A DNA stretch of 64,000 nucleotides, taken from Sphingobium sp. D43FB. Lineage in GTDB: Bacteria > Pseudomonadota > Alphaproteobacteria > Sphingomonadales > Sphingomonadaceae. Below are positions 36,778 to 44,525 of this stretch, in pieces; position 1 is the first letter of the stretch, and the number at the start of each line of letters is the position of its first letter. A model generated the notes under the pieces. The model had not been told where the DNA came from. It was given only the letters and a program-made list of their open reading frames with translations, and ran no database searches. Location of the stretch: the NCBI RefSeq assembly GCF_002312805.1, contig NZ_NMUA01000018.1:39687-103686 (forward strand), written 5' to 3'. The translations under genes and the position numbers were made by a program.

Positions 36778-37323
36778 CTATTCCTCAGGCGGCTTGGTCC
36801 GCTCCAGGAACAGCGAAACCCCATTTTCGTCCCGCGCCTCCAGCGTGTCGATCAGCTTGCCGAGCATCGCGTTGAAGTTCGCGATTTCCGCCGGTTTCAG
36901 AGCCGAAACCAGATAGTCGGCAACGGAATCGGTTTGCGGCCGCATGGCCTTGTATAGCCGCTCGCCCTCCGCGGTCAGGCTCAACGTCTTGCGGCGTCGG
37001 TTCGTCTCGTCCCTGTCCACCATGATGCGGCCATGCTTCTGCAACGCCGCTACCGCGCGCGAAACGCTCATGGGGTTCACGCCCGTCAGTTCAACCAGTT
37101 CATGGCTTGCGGAATGGGGGAAGCGGCCAATCAGCATCAGCAGGCGAAATTCATTGAGGCTGATCTTGTGCCGATGTTCCAGATAGGTCGAAAAGGGGGC
37201 CATCAACTTGTTGGCAAGCTTCAGCACGCCATGCAGCGCGTCGGCCGAAGCGCTTTCGCGCGCTTGCGGCGTCGGTGGTTTATCCATGGCGTCGGATGCT
37301 TTGCGTCCAATATTCTTCGACAT
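36778..37323 (-). CDS. MarR family transcriptional regulator
   Basis: The 181-residue protein has a MarR winged helix: LNEFRLLMLIGRFPHSASHELVELTGVNPMSVSRAVAALQKHGRIMV in sequence order around residues 75-122, with the wing DRDETNRRRKTLSLT. MarR proteins of catabolic clusters usually repress until an aromatic ligand binds. It is the only regulator inside the island, so it is the best local candidate for binding TAACG-NN-CGTTA. It lies 47 nt behind the SnoaL gene at 37371 on the same strand, so the operator at 37803 may also control it. A start at 37287 is possible. Confidence 0.88.
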   Translation of the reverse strand: MSKNIGRKASDAMDKPPTPQARESASADALHGVLKLANKLMAPFSTYLEHRHKISLNEFRLLMLIGRFPHSASHELVELTGVNPMSVSRAVAALQKHGRIMVDRDETNRRRKTLSLTAEGERLYKAMRPQTDSVADYLVSALKPAEIANFNAMLGKLIDTLEARDENGVSLFLERTKPPEE

Positions 37324-37334
37324 ATGTCTCGCCT

Positions 37335-37350
37335 AACACATCTGGGTGTT
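37335..37350. promoter_or_regulatory. Small dyad upstream of the MarR gene
   Basis: AACAC-ATCTGG-GTGTT lies 12 nt before the marR-type start. It differs from the island palindrome. It may be an internal operator or chance. Confidence 0.3.
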
Positions 37351-37370
37351 CATGAGTCAACCACCCGCCA

Positions 37371-37766
37371 TCATGCCATCGTACAACCGACGCTGGTGAA
37401 TTTTCCATCCGCAAGATGATAGTGAATATATTGCCGCATGTTCTGAACCTCGCCTTTGGCGATGGGCACGAACTGCTCCAACCCTTGCGCTTTTAGCACA
37501 TCGGCAGTCAGGTCGCGCAAGCCTTCGACGCGGATGATCCCTTCCAGCGCGACAAGTTCGTCGCTGCTGGCGAACCTTTCTATGACAACGCTCTCCTTCA
37601 CATAGCTGTGCAGGAAGCTGTAGAAACGCTTGAAAGCATCCCGGTCGCTCAGATCGATGCCGAAGAAGCCGATCCGGGCGCCTGGCGCATAAAAATCCAG
37701 GACTTTGTCATAGTCCCGATCATTGAATGCCTGCACATAGTGTTCATACTCTGCGCGTTCCATCAC
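37371..37766 (-). CDS. SnoaL-like NTF2-fold protein
   Basis: The 131-residue protein fits SnoaL-like domain 2: YVQAFNDRDYDKVLDFYAPGARIGFFG near the start, an inner sheet with VVIERFASSDELVALEGIIRV, and a C-terminal RQYIHYHLADGKFTSVGCTM strand. It lacks the YIQHN and IVEHWD motifs shared by the three SnoaL proteins encoded on the other side, so it is a different branch. A strong GAGGAGAGG ribosome site precedes the ATG. It starts 36 nt from the operator at 37803 and may share a message with the MarR gene. Confidence 0.75.
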   Translation of the reverse strand: MMERAEYEHYVQAFNDRDYDKVLDFYAPGARIGFFGIDLSDRDAFKRFYSFLHSYVKESVVIERFASSDELVALEGIIRVEGLRDLTADVLKAQGLEQFVPIAKGEVQNMRQYIHYHLADGKFTSVGCTMA

Positions 37767-37802
37767 CCTCTCCTCACCCCATTTTGATCTTGCGCGATTT
37801 AA

Positions 37803-37814
37803 TAACGATCGTTA
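37803..37814. promoter_or_regulatory. Island operator 3, TAACG-NN-CGTTA
   Basis: TAACGATCGTTA is a perfect 12-bp palindrome midway between divergent SnoaL genes, 36 nt from one start and 47 nt from the other. Confidence 0.75.
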
Positions 37815-37861
37815 CCGTTTAAGCAAGAGGCCGCACAGACGCGCCGTGAGAGGATGGTGCA

Positions 37862-38251
37862 ATGAGCAGAACGCTGCAGGAAGAGCGCAACCTGAAGCTG
37901 GTCCAGGACATGTTCGATCATGTGCTGATCCCCTTCGATGCCGACGCTGCCGATCGCTACATCGCGGCCGATTACATCCAGCACAATCAGTTGGTCGATA
38001 CCGGAATCGAACCGCTCAAAGCCTTTCTGCGCAAGGTGCGGGCCGAAAGCCCCAACGCCACCCACGACATCAAGCGGCGCTTTGCCGATGGCGATCATGT
38101 CATCGTCCATTATCATGTCTGTCGGTGGCCGGGCGACGCCGGTTTCGCCGTCATGGATATCTTCCGCATCGCGGGCGACAAGATCGTCGAACATTGGGAC
38201 GTGATGCAGGATGTGCCTGCGGACAGCCCCAACCCCCACTCGCCATTCTGA
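37862..38251 (+). CDS. SnoaL-like polyketide cyclase-type protein, paralogue A
   Basis: The 129-residue protein shows AADYIQHNQLVDTG near residue 37 and MDIFRIAGDKIVEHWDVMQ near 100, the hallmarks of the COG4922-type SnoaL group. Two further copies lie at 39551 and 39978 in the same operon. NTF2-fold members of this kind form a deep pocket and catalyse aldol, cyclase, hydratase or lyase steps; the reaction here is unknown. AGAGGATGGTGCA precedes the ATG. It is the first gene of a five-gene operon. Confidence 0.8.
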   Translation: MSRTLQEERNLKLVQDMFDHVLIPFDADAADRYIAADYIQHNQLVDTGIEPLKAFLRKVRAESPNATHDIKRRFADGDHVIVHYHVCRWPGDAGFAVMDIFRIAGDKIVEHWDVMQDVPADSPNPHSPF

Positions 38252-38271
38252 CCCCAAACAGGAGAAGACCC

Positions 38272-39021
38272 ATGCGCTTTACCGACAAGGTCATACTGGT
38301 CGTCGGCGGCAATAGCGGCATAGGGCTGGCGAGCGCCCAGGCCTTTGCGGCGGAGGGCGGCATCGTCCACCTCACCGGGCGCGATCAGGCGACGATCGAC
38401 AGCGCCGTCGCCAGTATCGCGGGCGCGACGGGCTACCGGGCGGATGTTGCGGATCTGGCGAGCCTGGACCCGGTGATCGCCGCCATCAAGGCGCGACATG
38501 GGCGGCTCGATATCCTCTTCGCCAATGCGGGCGTTGGCGGTTTCGCGCCCGTGCGCGACATTACGCCGCAGGATTGGGACGCGGTTCACGCCGTCAATCT
38601 ACGCGGCTGCATCTTCACGATCCAGAACGCGCTGCCGCTGATGGAAGCTGGCGGATCCATCGTGGTTACAGGGTCGATCGGCGGCCATGCCTTCGTGCCC
38701 GGCAACACCACTTATGCCGCTGCCAAGGGTGGCCTCGCCGCTGCGCTCAAGGTGATCGCCGGCGAACTGGTGCGCGAGGGCATCCGCGTCAATCTGGTAA
38801 GTCCCGGCCCCATCGAAACGCCCCTGCTCTATCGCAACCCCGGCCTCACCGGAGACGCGGTGGACAGGCTGCGCGAACAGATGATCGATGCCATACCGAT
38901 GCGCCGCATGGGCAGGCCCGAAGAGGTTGCTCGTGCCGTACTGTTCTTCGCATCGGATGATGCAAGCTTCATCACTGCCGCCAATCTATTCGTCGATGGC
39001 GGCACGCTCGAACTGGGTTGA
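38272..39021 (+). CDS. SDR family oxidoreductase
   Basis: The 249-residue classical SDR has ILVVGGNSGIGLASAQAF near the N-terminus (with VVGG in place of the more common VTGG), DILFANAGVGGFAPV near 80, and TTYAAAKGGLAAAL near 150 as the active-site tyrosine-lysine. The C-terminus ITAANLFVDGGTLELG is typical. It oxidises or reduces a side-chain hydroxyl or keto group with NAD(P). GGAGAAG lies ahead of the ATG. It is second in an operon with SnoaL and DUF3237 proteins. Confidence 0.88.
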   Translation: MRFTDKVILVVGGNSGIGLASAQAFAAEGGIVHLTGRDQATIDSAVASIAGATGYRADVADLASLDPVIAAIKARHGRLDILFANAGVGGFAPVRDITPQDWDAVHAVNLRGCIFTIQNALPLMEAGGSIVVTGSIGGHAFVPGNTTYAAAKGGLAAALKVIAGELVREGIRVNLVSPGPIETPLLYRNPGLTGDAVDRLREQMIDAIPMRRMGRPEEVARAVLFFASDDASFITAANLFVDGGTLELG

Positions 39022-39034
39022 GGGATATAGCGCA

Positions 39035-39538
39035 ATGGACAATATTTTTTCGACGATCGACAACCCAAAGCTGGAATTTGCGATGGAAGTGCGGCTGCAA
39101 TTCCCGCGCGTCCAGACCATCGCGAACAGCCCTTGGGGCGGCACGCGCAGCGCGGTCTATGTGGAAAGCGGCACCTTTGAGGGGCCACGGTTGCGCGGCA
39201 AGGCCGTGCCGGGGTCCGGCGGCGACTATGCCTATTTCCGGCCCGACGATGTGGCGGTGTTCGATGCGCGCTACATGTTGGAGGAGGAGGATGGCACGCT
39301 GATCCTCCTCAACAATCGTGGCTTCCTGTGGGGGCGCAAGCCCGACACGATGGAGAAATTGCGCGACTGGGCCTTTCGCGAGGGCGAGCCAGTCGAGCAG
39401 CAGGACTATTATCTGCGCGGCAACCCCAGTTTCGAATGTTCGGTCGGCAAGCATGATTGGCTGACCAAACATGTATTCGTTGGCGTCGGCGAGCGCCGCG
39501 CCGACGGCAATGTGTTGCGCTACTACGCGCTCACCTGA
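39035..39538 (+). CDS. DUF3237 protein, copy 2
   Basis: The 167-residue protein is paralogous to that at 26399. Shared blocks are LEFAMEVRLQF, the SGGDYAYFRPDDVAVFDARY region, NNRGFLWGRKPD, QQDYYLRGNPSFE and GKHDWLTKHVFVGVGERRADGN plus VLRYYALT. No signal peptide. The two copies sit in two different operons of the same regulon, each next to an SDR, suggesting repeated or parallel steps on related intermediates. Function is unknown. The start at 39035 follows GAGGGA by nine nt. Confidence 0.8.
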   Translation: MDNIFSTIDNPKLEFAMEVRLQFPRVQTIANSPWGGTRSAVYVESGTFEGPRLRGKAVPGSGGDYAYFRPDDVAVFDARYMLEEEDGTLILLNNRGFLWGRKPDTMEKLRDWAFREGEPVEQQDYYLRGNPSFECSVGKHDWLTKHVFVGVGERRADGNVLRYYALT

Positions 39539-39550
39539 CGGGAGATCGCC

Positions 39551-39952
39551 ATGACCACCGCCGAGGAAACGCTCGAAGAACGCAACAGCCGCATCGTCAT
39601 CGACATGTGGCAAAAAGTGATCCGCGAAGGGAGCCGCGAGGCGGTTCTGCGCTACATCGCGCCCGGCTATATCCAGCATAATGTCAACATGCCTTCGGGC
39701 CGGGAGCATTTGTTGCGGCTGGTCGACATCATCAAGGATACGCCAGCCGACTTCAATCCGCCCCGTCACAAGGAGCTGGTTCGCACCGTGGCACAGGGCG
39801 ATCATGTCGTGATGATCTGGGAGCAGGAGCAGGACGATCCAAACGTGCCGGGCGCGACCTATACAGGCCATGCCTTCGACATGTTCCGGCTGGAAGATGG
39901 CATGATCGTCGAACATTGGGACGACACCCGAAAATGGCCAAAGCCCTGGTGA
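39551..39952 (+). CDS. SnoaL-like protein, paralogue B
   Basis: The 133-residue protein has IAPGYIQHNVNMPSG near residue 38 and AFDMFRLEDGMIVEHWDDTRKW near the end, matching paralogues A and C. It follows the DUF3237 gene by 12 nt and precedes paralogue C by 25 nt. The conserved histidines in YIQHN and EHWD probably line the active pocket. Function is unknown; a role in the island pathway follows from the operon and operator. Confidence 0.8.
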   Translation: MTTAEETLEERNSRIVIDMWQKVIREGSREAVLRYIAPGYIQHNVNMPSGREHLLRLVDIIKDTPADFNPPRHKELVRTVAQGDHVVMIWEQEQDDPNVPGATYTGHAFDMFRLEDGMIVEHWDDTRKWPKPW

Positions 39953-39977
39953 TCGCAATATAACAGGGGAGCATGAC

Positions 39978-40490
39978 ATGAGCGAACGCATCACGAGTTT
40001 GAAGCCAGCCATCGACGCGCCCGACGGCCAGACCGCGCCCGTCATCGCGGCCGATCACGCGCAATTGCTGCACAGCGACGATCCCGTTCTCGCCGCCAAT
40101 AAGCGGCTATGCTACGATATGTATCGCACCGTGCTGCAAGCGGGCCATGCCGACCGCGCACCGGATTTCATCGGCCCGCATTACATCCAGCATAATCCCA
40201 ATGTGGTGAGCGGCGTCGAAGCCTTGCAGGCCTTCATTCGCGGATCACGCCCACAGCGCGAGATTTTGCCGCACATCGAGCTGCCGTTGGTATCGATCAT
40301 CGCCGAGCGGGACATGGTGAACTTCACCTTCGTCCGCACCGAGAAAGACGGTGACGGCAAAGGCTATCACACCAGCTGGTTCGACCTGTTCCGCATCGAA
40401 AATGGCAGGATCGTCGAACATTGGGATCCCGCGATGAAGAGCGCGGACATGCTGAAACTCGACCCCAACGACAATAAGATCGGGCGTTAG
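39978..40490 (+). CDS. SnoaL-like protein, paralogue C with N-terminal extension
   Basis: The 170-residue protein repeats the family blocks IGPHYIQHNPNVVSG (near residue 70) and WFDLFRIENGRIVEHWDPAM (near 140). It carries about 40 extra N-terminal residues, including KPAIDAPDGQTAPVIAAD, not seen in A and B and without signal-peptide character. It is the last gene of the five-gene operon. AGGGGAGCATGAC precedes the ATG. Function is unknown. Confidence 0.8.
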   Translation: MSERITSLKPAIDAPDGQTAPVIAADHAQLLHSDDPVLAANKRLCYDMYRTVLQAGHADRAPDFIGPHYIQHNPNVVSGVEALQAFIRGSRPQREILPHIELPLVSIIAERDMVNFTFVRTEKDGDGKGYHTSWFDLFRIENGRIVEHWDPAMKSADMLKLDPNDNKIGR

Positions 40491-40580
40491 CTTTTGATTG
40501 CTGGGCATTCCGAGCCTCGCATCCATCACGATCGTCAATCTCGAAGTGCGAACCGCGCATACGGAACCGATACAATTAAT

Positions 40581-40596
40581 AATAACGAACGATATT
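40581..40596. promoter_or_regulatory. Island operator 4, degenerate TAACG-NN-CGTTA
   Basis: AATAACG-AA-CGATATT matches operator 1 except in the right arm (CGATA for CGTTA). It lies 44 nt from the perfect copy at 40625-40638, about four helical turns. Confidence 0.55.
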
Positions 40597-40624
40597 ATTG
40601 TCATTCTTGCTCTTGCCCATATTG

Positions 40625-40638
40625 ATAACGTTCGTTAT
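40625..40638. promoter_or_regulatory. Island operator 5, TAACG-NN-CGTTA
   Basis: ATAACG-TT-CGTTAT has perfect 6-bp arms. It lies upstream of the TonB receptor gene and close to the degenerate operator 4, so cooperative binding is possible. Confidence 0.75.
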
Positions 40639-40812
40639 GGTTATCGCATGACCAGCAAGCGGTTCCGCAGGCTAGAGTCGAGTGAAGGAGAGGTCTGCCA
40701 TAGGGTGTCCGACCTTACCCGCGTGCAGCGATGACGGTGGCAATAAGCCCTGATCCGCTGCATGATGGTAGTCGGCAATGCAGGCACTCCCTTGAGGCAT
40801 TGGGGAGGAAAT

Positions 40813-43131
40813 ATGTCTAAAAATCAGCTGCTCTCGGTCCGGTTCGGCGTTGCCTTTGGTGCGATGGCCTGGTCGATCGCCACGCCTGTCCTGGCTCAGG
40901 AGGTAAATGCGGCCGCATCCGCGCGCGATGATCAGGGTATCAGCGATATCATCGTCACCGCACAGTTCCGCAATCAAAGCGTGCAGGAAGCGCCGCTTGC
41001 CATTACGGCCGTGGACGCATCGCTTATGGAAGCACGCAGCCAGACCAGCGTCGAGTCCGTCGCGCAGCGCGCGCCGAGCGTCACCTTCTCCGCTGGTGGT
41101 CAGGGCGGCGGCGCGCAGACCGCAGCCGTCAACATCCGGGGTATCGGCGCCACCGATTTCCAGTTCCCGAATGAACCTGGTGTCGGCATCTATATCGATG
41201 ACGTCTATTACGGCATCAGTTCGGGTGCGGCGTTCGATCTGGTGGATCTGGACCGCATCGAGATTTTGCGGGGGCCACAAGGCACGCTGTCTGGCAAAAA
41301 CTCCATCGGCGGGTCGATCAAACTCTTCTCCCGCCGTCCCGATGATGATTCCGACGCCTATGTCGAAGCCTTGTACGGCTCCTTCAACCGCGTGGGCCTG
41401 CGCGGCGCAACGAACATCACCCTGGCGCAAGACAAGCTCTATGCGCGCATCTCCGGCCTGGCCCGTCATGTCGACGGCTTCTTCAAGCGGCTGGACTATG
41501 GCTGCGTTACCGGGGTTCCGGCACCCGGCGGCACCTTCGCCTCGCCTGCCGATGATTGCGTGATCGGCACGGAGGGCGGCCAGAATATCTATGCCGTGCG
41601 CGGCGCCTTGCGCTGGATCGCATCCGACCGGATCGAGAATAACCTGATTGCCGATTTCACGCAGGACAGTTCGGAAGCATCGCCGGGCAAGGCGCTCTTC
41701 CTGCCCCCCGTCGATGGGCGCAATTATCTCACCGCGCCAAACAGCTACACAAGCTATGCCAATTACACCGGCCTTCCCGGCACAGCCAATCAATATACGA
41801 ACAAGGGTCAGAGCAATCTGCGCAGTTGGGGCGTTTCCAACACGCTCGATATCACTTTGTCCGACATGTTTTCGTTAAAGTCGATCACGGCCTATCGTTA
41901 CGCCAAGGGTGCCAGCTCCTGGGATGCGGACAATTCGCCCGAAGATATTTCGAACAATGCGAGCGGCTTCCTGCACGAACAGTTCACGCAGGAACTCCGC
42001 CTGTCAGCCGACTTCGGCGATCTGCTCGAGGTCACGACCGGCGTTTATTATTATAAGGGCGACAGCAACCAGAGCGGACGCATCCAGGTCGGCGTCGCGG
42101 GGCTCGATTTCTTCTATGACGACCCGTTCGAACAGACGTCCAAATCCGCCTTTCTGCACGGCGTCCTTCATGCCACGGATCAGCTCAACATCACGGGCGG
42201 CATTCGCTATACCGACGAAGATAAAAGCTACACATTCCGCCGCATGAGCCCCATCCCCGGCCTGCCGACCGATCCCCGCGTCGCCTCGCTGGATGGTCTT
42301 GTCGGTGAATTTGCCGGCAAACGCTGGGACTATCGCGTCGCTGTGGATTATGAGGTTGCGCCGGACGTGCGCTTCTATGCGCAGGTCGCGACGGGCTTCA
42401 AGGGCGGCGGCGTCAATCCGCGTCCCTATCTCGCGCAACAACTGGTTCCGTTCGAACAGGAAACCTCGACCAGCTATGAAGCCGGCTTCAAGAGCATGTG
42501 GCTGGATCGGAAACTGCGCCTGAACGGCGCCTATTATCACAATAGCTACAAAAATTATCAGGGGCTCACGTCGAGCTGCCCAGACATCAGCCCGCCCGGT
42601 TTCCCCTTCTGTTCGGCCACCCGGAACATCGGCGACGCCAAGATCGACGGTCTGGAACTGGAATTCGACGCGCGGCCCGTGCCTGGCCTCTCGATCGACG
42701 GCTCCGTCAGCTACACCGATTTCCGCTTCACAAGCGCGGCGTTGGGCAGCGGCATCATCCCCGGAACCACCGAGGCACCATTCGTCTCGAAGTGGAAATA
42801 TGCGGCCGGCGTGCAATATGAGGTCGAACTGGGCAAGCATGGCTCGCTCACGCCGCGCCTCGACTATACCTGGCAATCGAAGTTCGAAACAACGATCCCC
42901 AACAATATCCCGAACTTCGAATTCGGCCGCGTGGAATCGCGCGGGCTGCTCAATGCGCGCCTGACCTACCGCACGCCCGACGATGCATGGGAAGCGGCGC
43001 TCGCTGCTACCAACCTCACCGACGAATTTTACTTCGTGAACAAATATGACCGCTTCGCCCAATCAGGTAATGCCTATGGACAGCCCGGTCGTCCGCGCGA
43101 AATCATCTTCAGCGTGAAGCGCAAATTCTGA
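40813..43131 (+). CDS. TonB-dependent receptor of the catabolic island
   Basis: The 772-residue protein has a signal peptide ending in TPVLAQE, a TonB box-like ISDIIVTAQ, a plug domain with TAAVNIRGIGATDFQFPNEP and VGIYIDDVYYG, the LDRIEILRGPQGTLSGKNSI plug motif, and a barrel closing at REIIFSVKRKF. It belongs to the large sphingomonad receptor group that imports aromatics, terpenoids and other hydrophobic compounds rather than classical siderophores. The paired operators upstream tie it to the island. The start at 40813 follows GGGGAGGA; the longer frame from 40762 lacks support. A perfect terminator follows the stop. Confidence 0.9.
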   Translation: MSKNQLLSVRFGVAFGAMAWSIATPVLAQEVNAAASARDDQGISDIIVTAQFRNQSVQEAPLAITAVDASLMEARSQTSVESVAQRAPSVTFSAGGQGGGAQTAAVNIRGIGATDFQFPNEPGVGIYIDDVYYGISSGAAFDLVDLDRIEILRGPQGTLSGKNSIGGSIKLFSRRPDDDSDAYVEALYGSFNRVGLRGATNITLAQDKLYARISGLARHVDGFFKRLDYGCVTGVPAPGGTFASPADDCVIGTEGGQNIYAVRGALRWIASDRIENNLIADFTQDSSEASPGKALFLPPVDGRNYLTAPNSYTSYANYTGLPGTANQYTNKGQSNLRSWGVSNTLDITLSDMFSLKSITAYRYAKGASSWDADNSPEDISNNASGFLHEQFTQELRLSADFGDLLEVTTGVYYYKGDSNQSGRIQVGVAGLDFFYDDPFEQTSKSAFLHGVLHATDQLNITGGIRYTDEDKSYTFRRMSPIPGLPTDPRVASLDGLVGEFAGKRWDYRVAVDYEVAPDVRFYAQVATGFKGGGVNPRPYLAQQLVPFEQETSTSYEAGFKSMWLDRKLRLNGAYYHNSYKNYQGLTSSCPDISPPGFPFCSATRNIGDAKIDGLELEFDARPVPGLSIDGSVSYTDFRFTSAALGSGIIPGTTEAPFVSKWKYAAGVQYEVELGKHGSLTPRLDYTWQSKFETTIPNNIPNFEFGRVESRGLLNARLTYRTPDDAWEAALAATNLTDEFYFVNKYDRFAQSGNAYGQPGRPREIIFSVKRKF

Positions 43132-43153
43132 CATGCCGCTCGACAGACAAAGA

Positions 43154-43188
43154 AGCGCCCCGTCCACATTGGCCGGGGCGCTCTTTTT
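43154..43188 (+). terminator. Rho-independent terminator of the TonB receptor
   Basis: AGCGCCCCG (43154-43162) pairs perfectly with CGGGGCGCT (43174-43182), followed by CTTTTT. It is 23 nt after the receptor stop. Confidence 0.85.
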
Positions 43189-43216
43189 GTTGGCCGGGGA
43201 CTGTCACGCGGCAGGG

Positions 43217-43591
43217 CTAGAGAAACTGCACCAATTCGATCTCATGCCCCTCCGGATCATCGATCAACGCGACGCGCGTGCCTGGAATGTCGAAGGGCGC
43301 GCGCTTGATCCTCGCCCCGGCCTTGATCGCTCGCGCGACAGCAGCATCGGCATCCTGCGTGACGAAGCCGATGACGCCCGCCGCTGGCCGCTCATCCCCA
43401 TTTCCACCGCTCTTCCAGTTCAGCAGGCCCAGCATGAAGCCATGCCCCTCCTGCCGCAGCAGGACTTCCTCGAAATCGGCCCCATCGATGCGGATATGAA
43501 CAGCCATATCGAAAACGGCCGTGTAGAAGGCGATCATGGACTCGAGATTGGCGACGTACAGCTTGATGAAGCTGAACTGGCCCGCGCTCAT
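43217..43591 (-). CDS. VOC (glyoxalase/bleomycin resistance) superfamily protein
   Basis: The 124-residue protein has FIKLYVANLESMIAFYTAVFDM at the start and IPGTRVALIDDPEGHEIELVQFL at the end, the paired beta-alpha-beta-beta-beta units of the vicinal oxygen chelate fold. Candidate metal ligands are the early HIRIDG region histidine and the glutamate in HEIELVQ. VOC enzymes include extradiol dioxygenases, isomerases and lyases; the short length suggests a lyase or isomerase. The start at 43591 overlaps the preceding stop (ATGA). It is the last gene of the flavocytochrome operon. Confidence 0.82.
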   Translation of the reverse strand: MSAGQFSFIKLYVANLESMIAFYTAVFDMAVHIRIDGADFEEVLLRQEGHGFMLGLLNWKSGGNGDERPAAGVIGFVTQDADAAVARAIKAGARIKRAPFDIPGTRVALIDDPEGHEIELVQFL

Positions 43592-44109
43592 CGCAGCGTC
43601 AGCACCCAGCTGAAGGCTGGCTCGGCGGCACTGGCATAGGATAGCGGCTCGCATCGCTCGATCCCACCAATGGCCAATTCCGCAAACGCCTCCGGCCAGC
43701 GCCCGCCAGCCAGCCGCGCCAAGGTTGCAAGCGATGTAGCTTCGGGCACGCAGATCGGCACCATATCGCCTGCGACGCGATGCTGGATCAGCGAAATCCG
43801 GCGATAGCCCGCCTCCTGTGCAACCTCGCTCACCATCACCGCATCGGCCTGACGGGATACGCCGAAGAAGGCGGCTGGCCGGGTTTGAACCAAGGCCTGC
43901 ACCTGGCGCACCCGGTCACCGTCCATCGGCTGAGCCGACCCGCCCAGCCTGCCGACATGGGCGGCAAAGCGCGCGCTTGCAGCGAGACTCGTATCATAGA
44001 GCAGCACCGGCTGCCCTTCATGGGCCAGCACGGGCGAACGCAGCGTCACAGCGGCGGCCGCAGCAATGGCGGCACCCGCAACCAGGCCGCGCCTCGACAC
44101 CGGCATCAT
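43588..44109 (-). CDS. Unrecognised exported protein with Tat-like signal
   Basis: The 173-residue protein begins MMPVSRRGLVAGAAIAAAAAV, a twin-arginine type signal, with likely cleavage near VLAHEG. The mature part is about 140 residues with an alpha/beta look (LLYDTSLAASARFAAHVGRL, GDRVRQVQALVQTRPAAFFG) and two cysteines (VPICVP, IERCEP). I do not recognise a family. It overlaps the cytochrome c gene upstream and the VOC gene downstream, both by ATGA, so it is made with the flavocytochrome. It could be a periplasmic chaperone, binding protein or accessory subunit; that is speculation. Confidence 0.6.
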   Translation of the reverse strand: MMPVSRRGLVAGAAIAAAAAVTLRSPVLAHEGQPVLLYDTSLAASARFAAHVGRLGGSAQPMDGDRVRQVQALVQTRPAAFFGVSRQADAVMVSEVAQEAGYRRISLIQHRVAGDMVPICVPEATSLATLARLAGGRWPEAFAELAIGGIERCEPLSYASAAEPAFSWVLTLR

Positions 44110-44525
44110 TGCCCGCTCTCCTTTTCGGCCGACAGATAATCGGCGATCTGCTTGAGTTCCGCATCGCTCGCCTCACCGCGCGGAATCGCGGGCATATTGC
44201 CGATGCCCATCCGTACTGCTTGCATGACGAACTCGGACGTCAGGTCCGTGCGCTTTTCAAGCAGTGGCTGCTCCGTCCGCCGCGCCAGCAGGCCAGTGCC
44301 CATGCCAGCGGGGCCATGACACATGGCGCATTTTTCCAGATATAGCCGCTCGCCCGGCCCGACGTTGGGCCGGGATGATATCGTCTCTGGCGCAGGCATG
44401 GGCGGTGGCCCCTTGCTCTGCTCGGTCGCGACAGCCTTGTTGTCCGCGCCGCTGCTGCACGCGCTGACCCCCAGCAGGATCAGTATCCCTGCCCGCCGCA
44501 TTGCGCCCACGCCCATGCCGGTCAT
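44106..44525 (-). CDS. Lipoprotein cytochrome c, electron acceptor of the VAO/PCMH flavoprotein
   Basis: The 139-residue protein has a lipoprotein signal (lipobox VSAC), a proline-rich linker, a single haem site CAMCHGPAGMGTG near residue 67 and a methionine ligand in GIGNMPAIP near 110. The fold is a class I cytochrome c, similar in role to PchC or EhyA, the cytochrome partners of 4-cresol and eugenol hydroxylases. It overlaps the flavoprotein gene by ATGA, strong evidence of a joint complex. It probably passes two one-electron steps on to the respiratory chain from a membrane-anchored position. Confidence 0.87.
   Translation of the reverse strand: MTGMGVGAMRRAGILILLGVSACSSGADNKAVATEQSKGPPPMPAPETISSRPNVGPGERLYLEKCAMCHGPAGMGTGLLARRTEQPLLEKRTDLTSEFVMQAVRMGIGNMPAIPRGEASDAELKQIADYLSAEKESGQ

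Larger units (their letters stand above)
40491..40812. other. Gene-free region upstream of the island TonB receptor
   Basis: This 322-nt stretch is more A+T-rich around 40570-40640 and holds the two operators listed separately. I see no convincing small gene. It likely carries the receptor promoter and a long leader of about 170 nt after the second operator. Confidence 0.5.
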
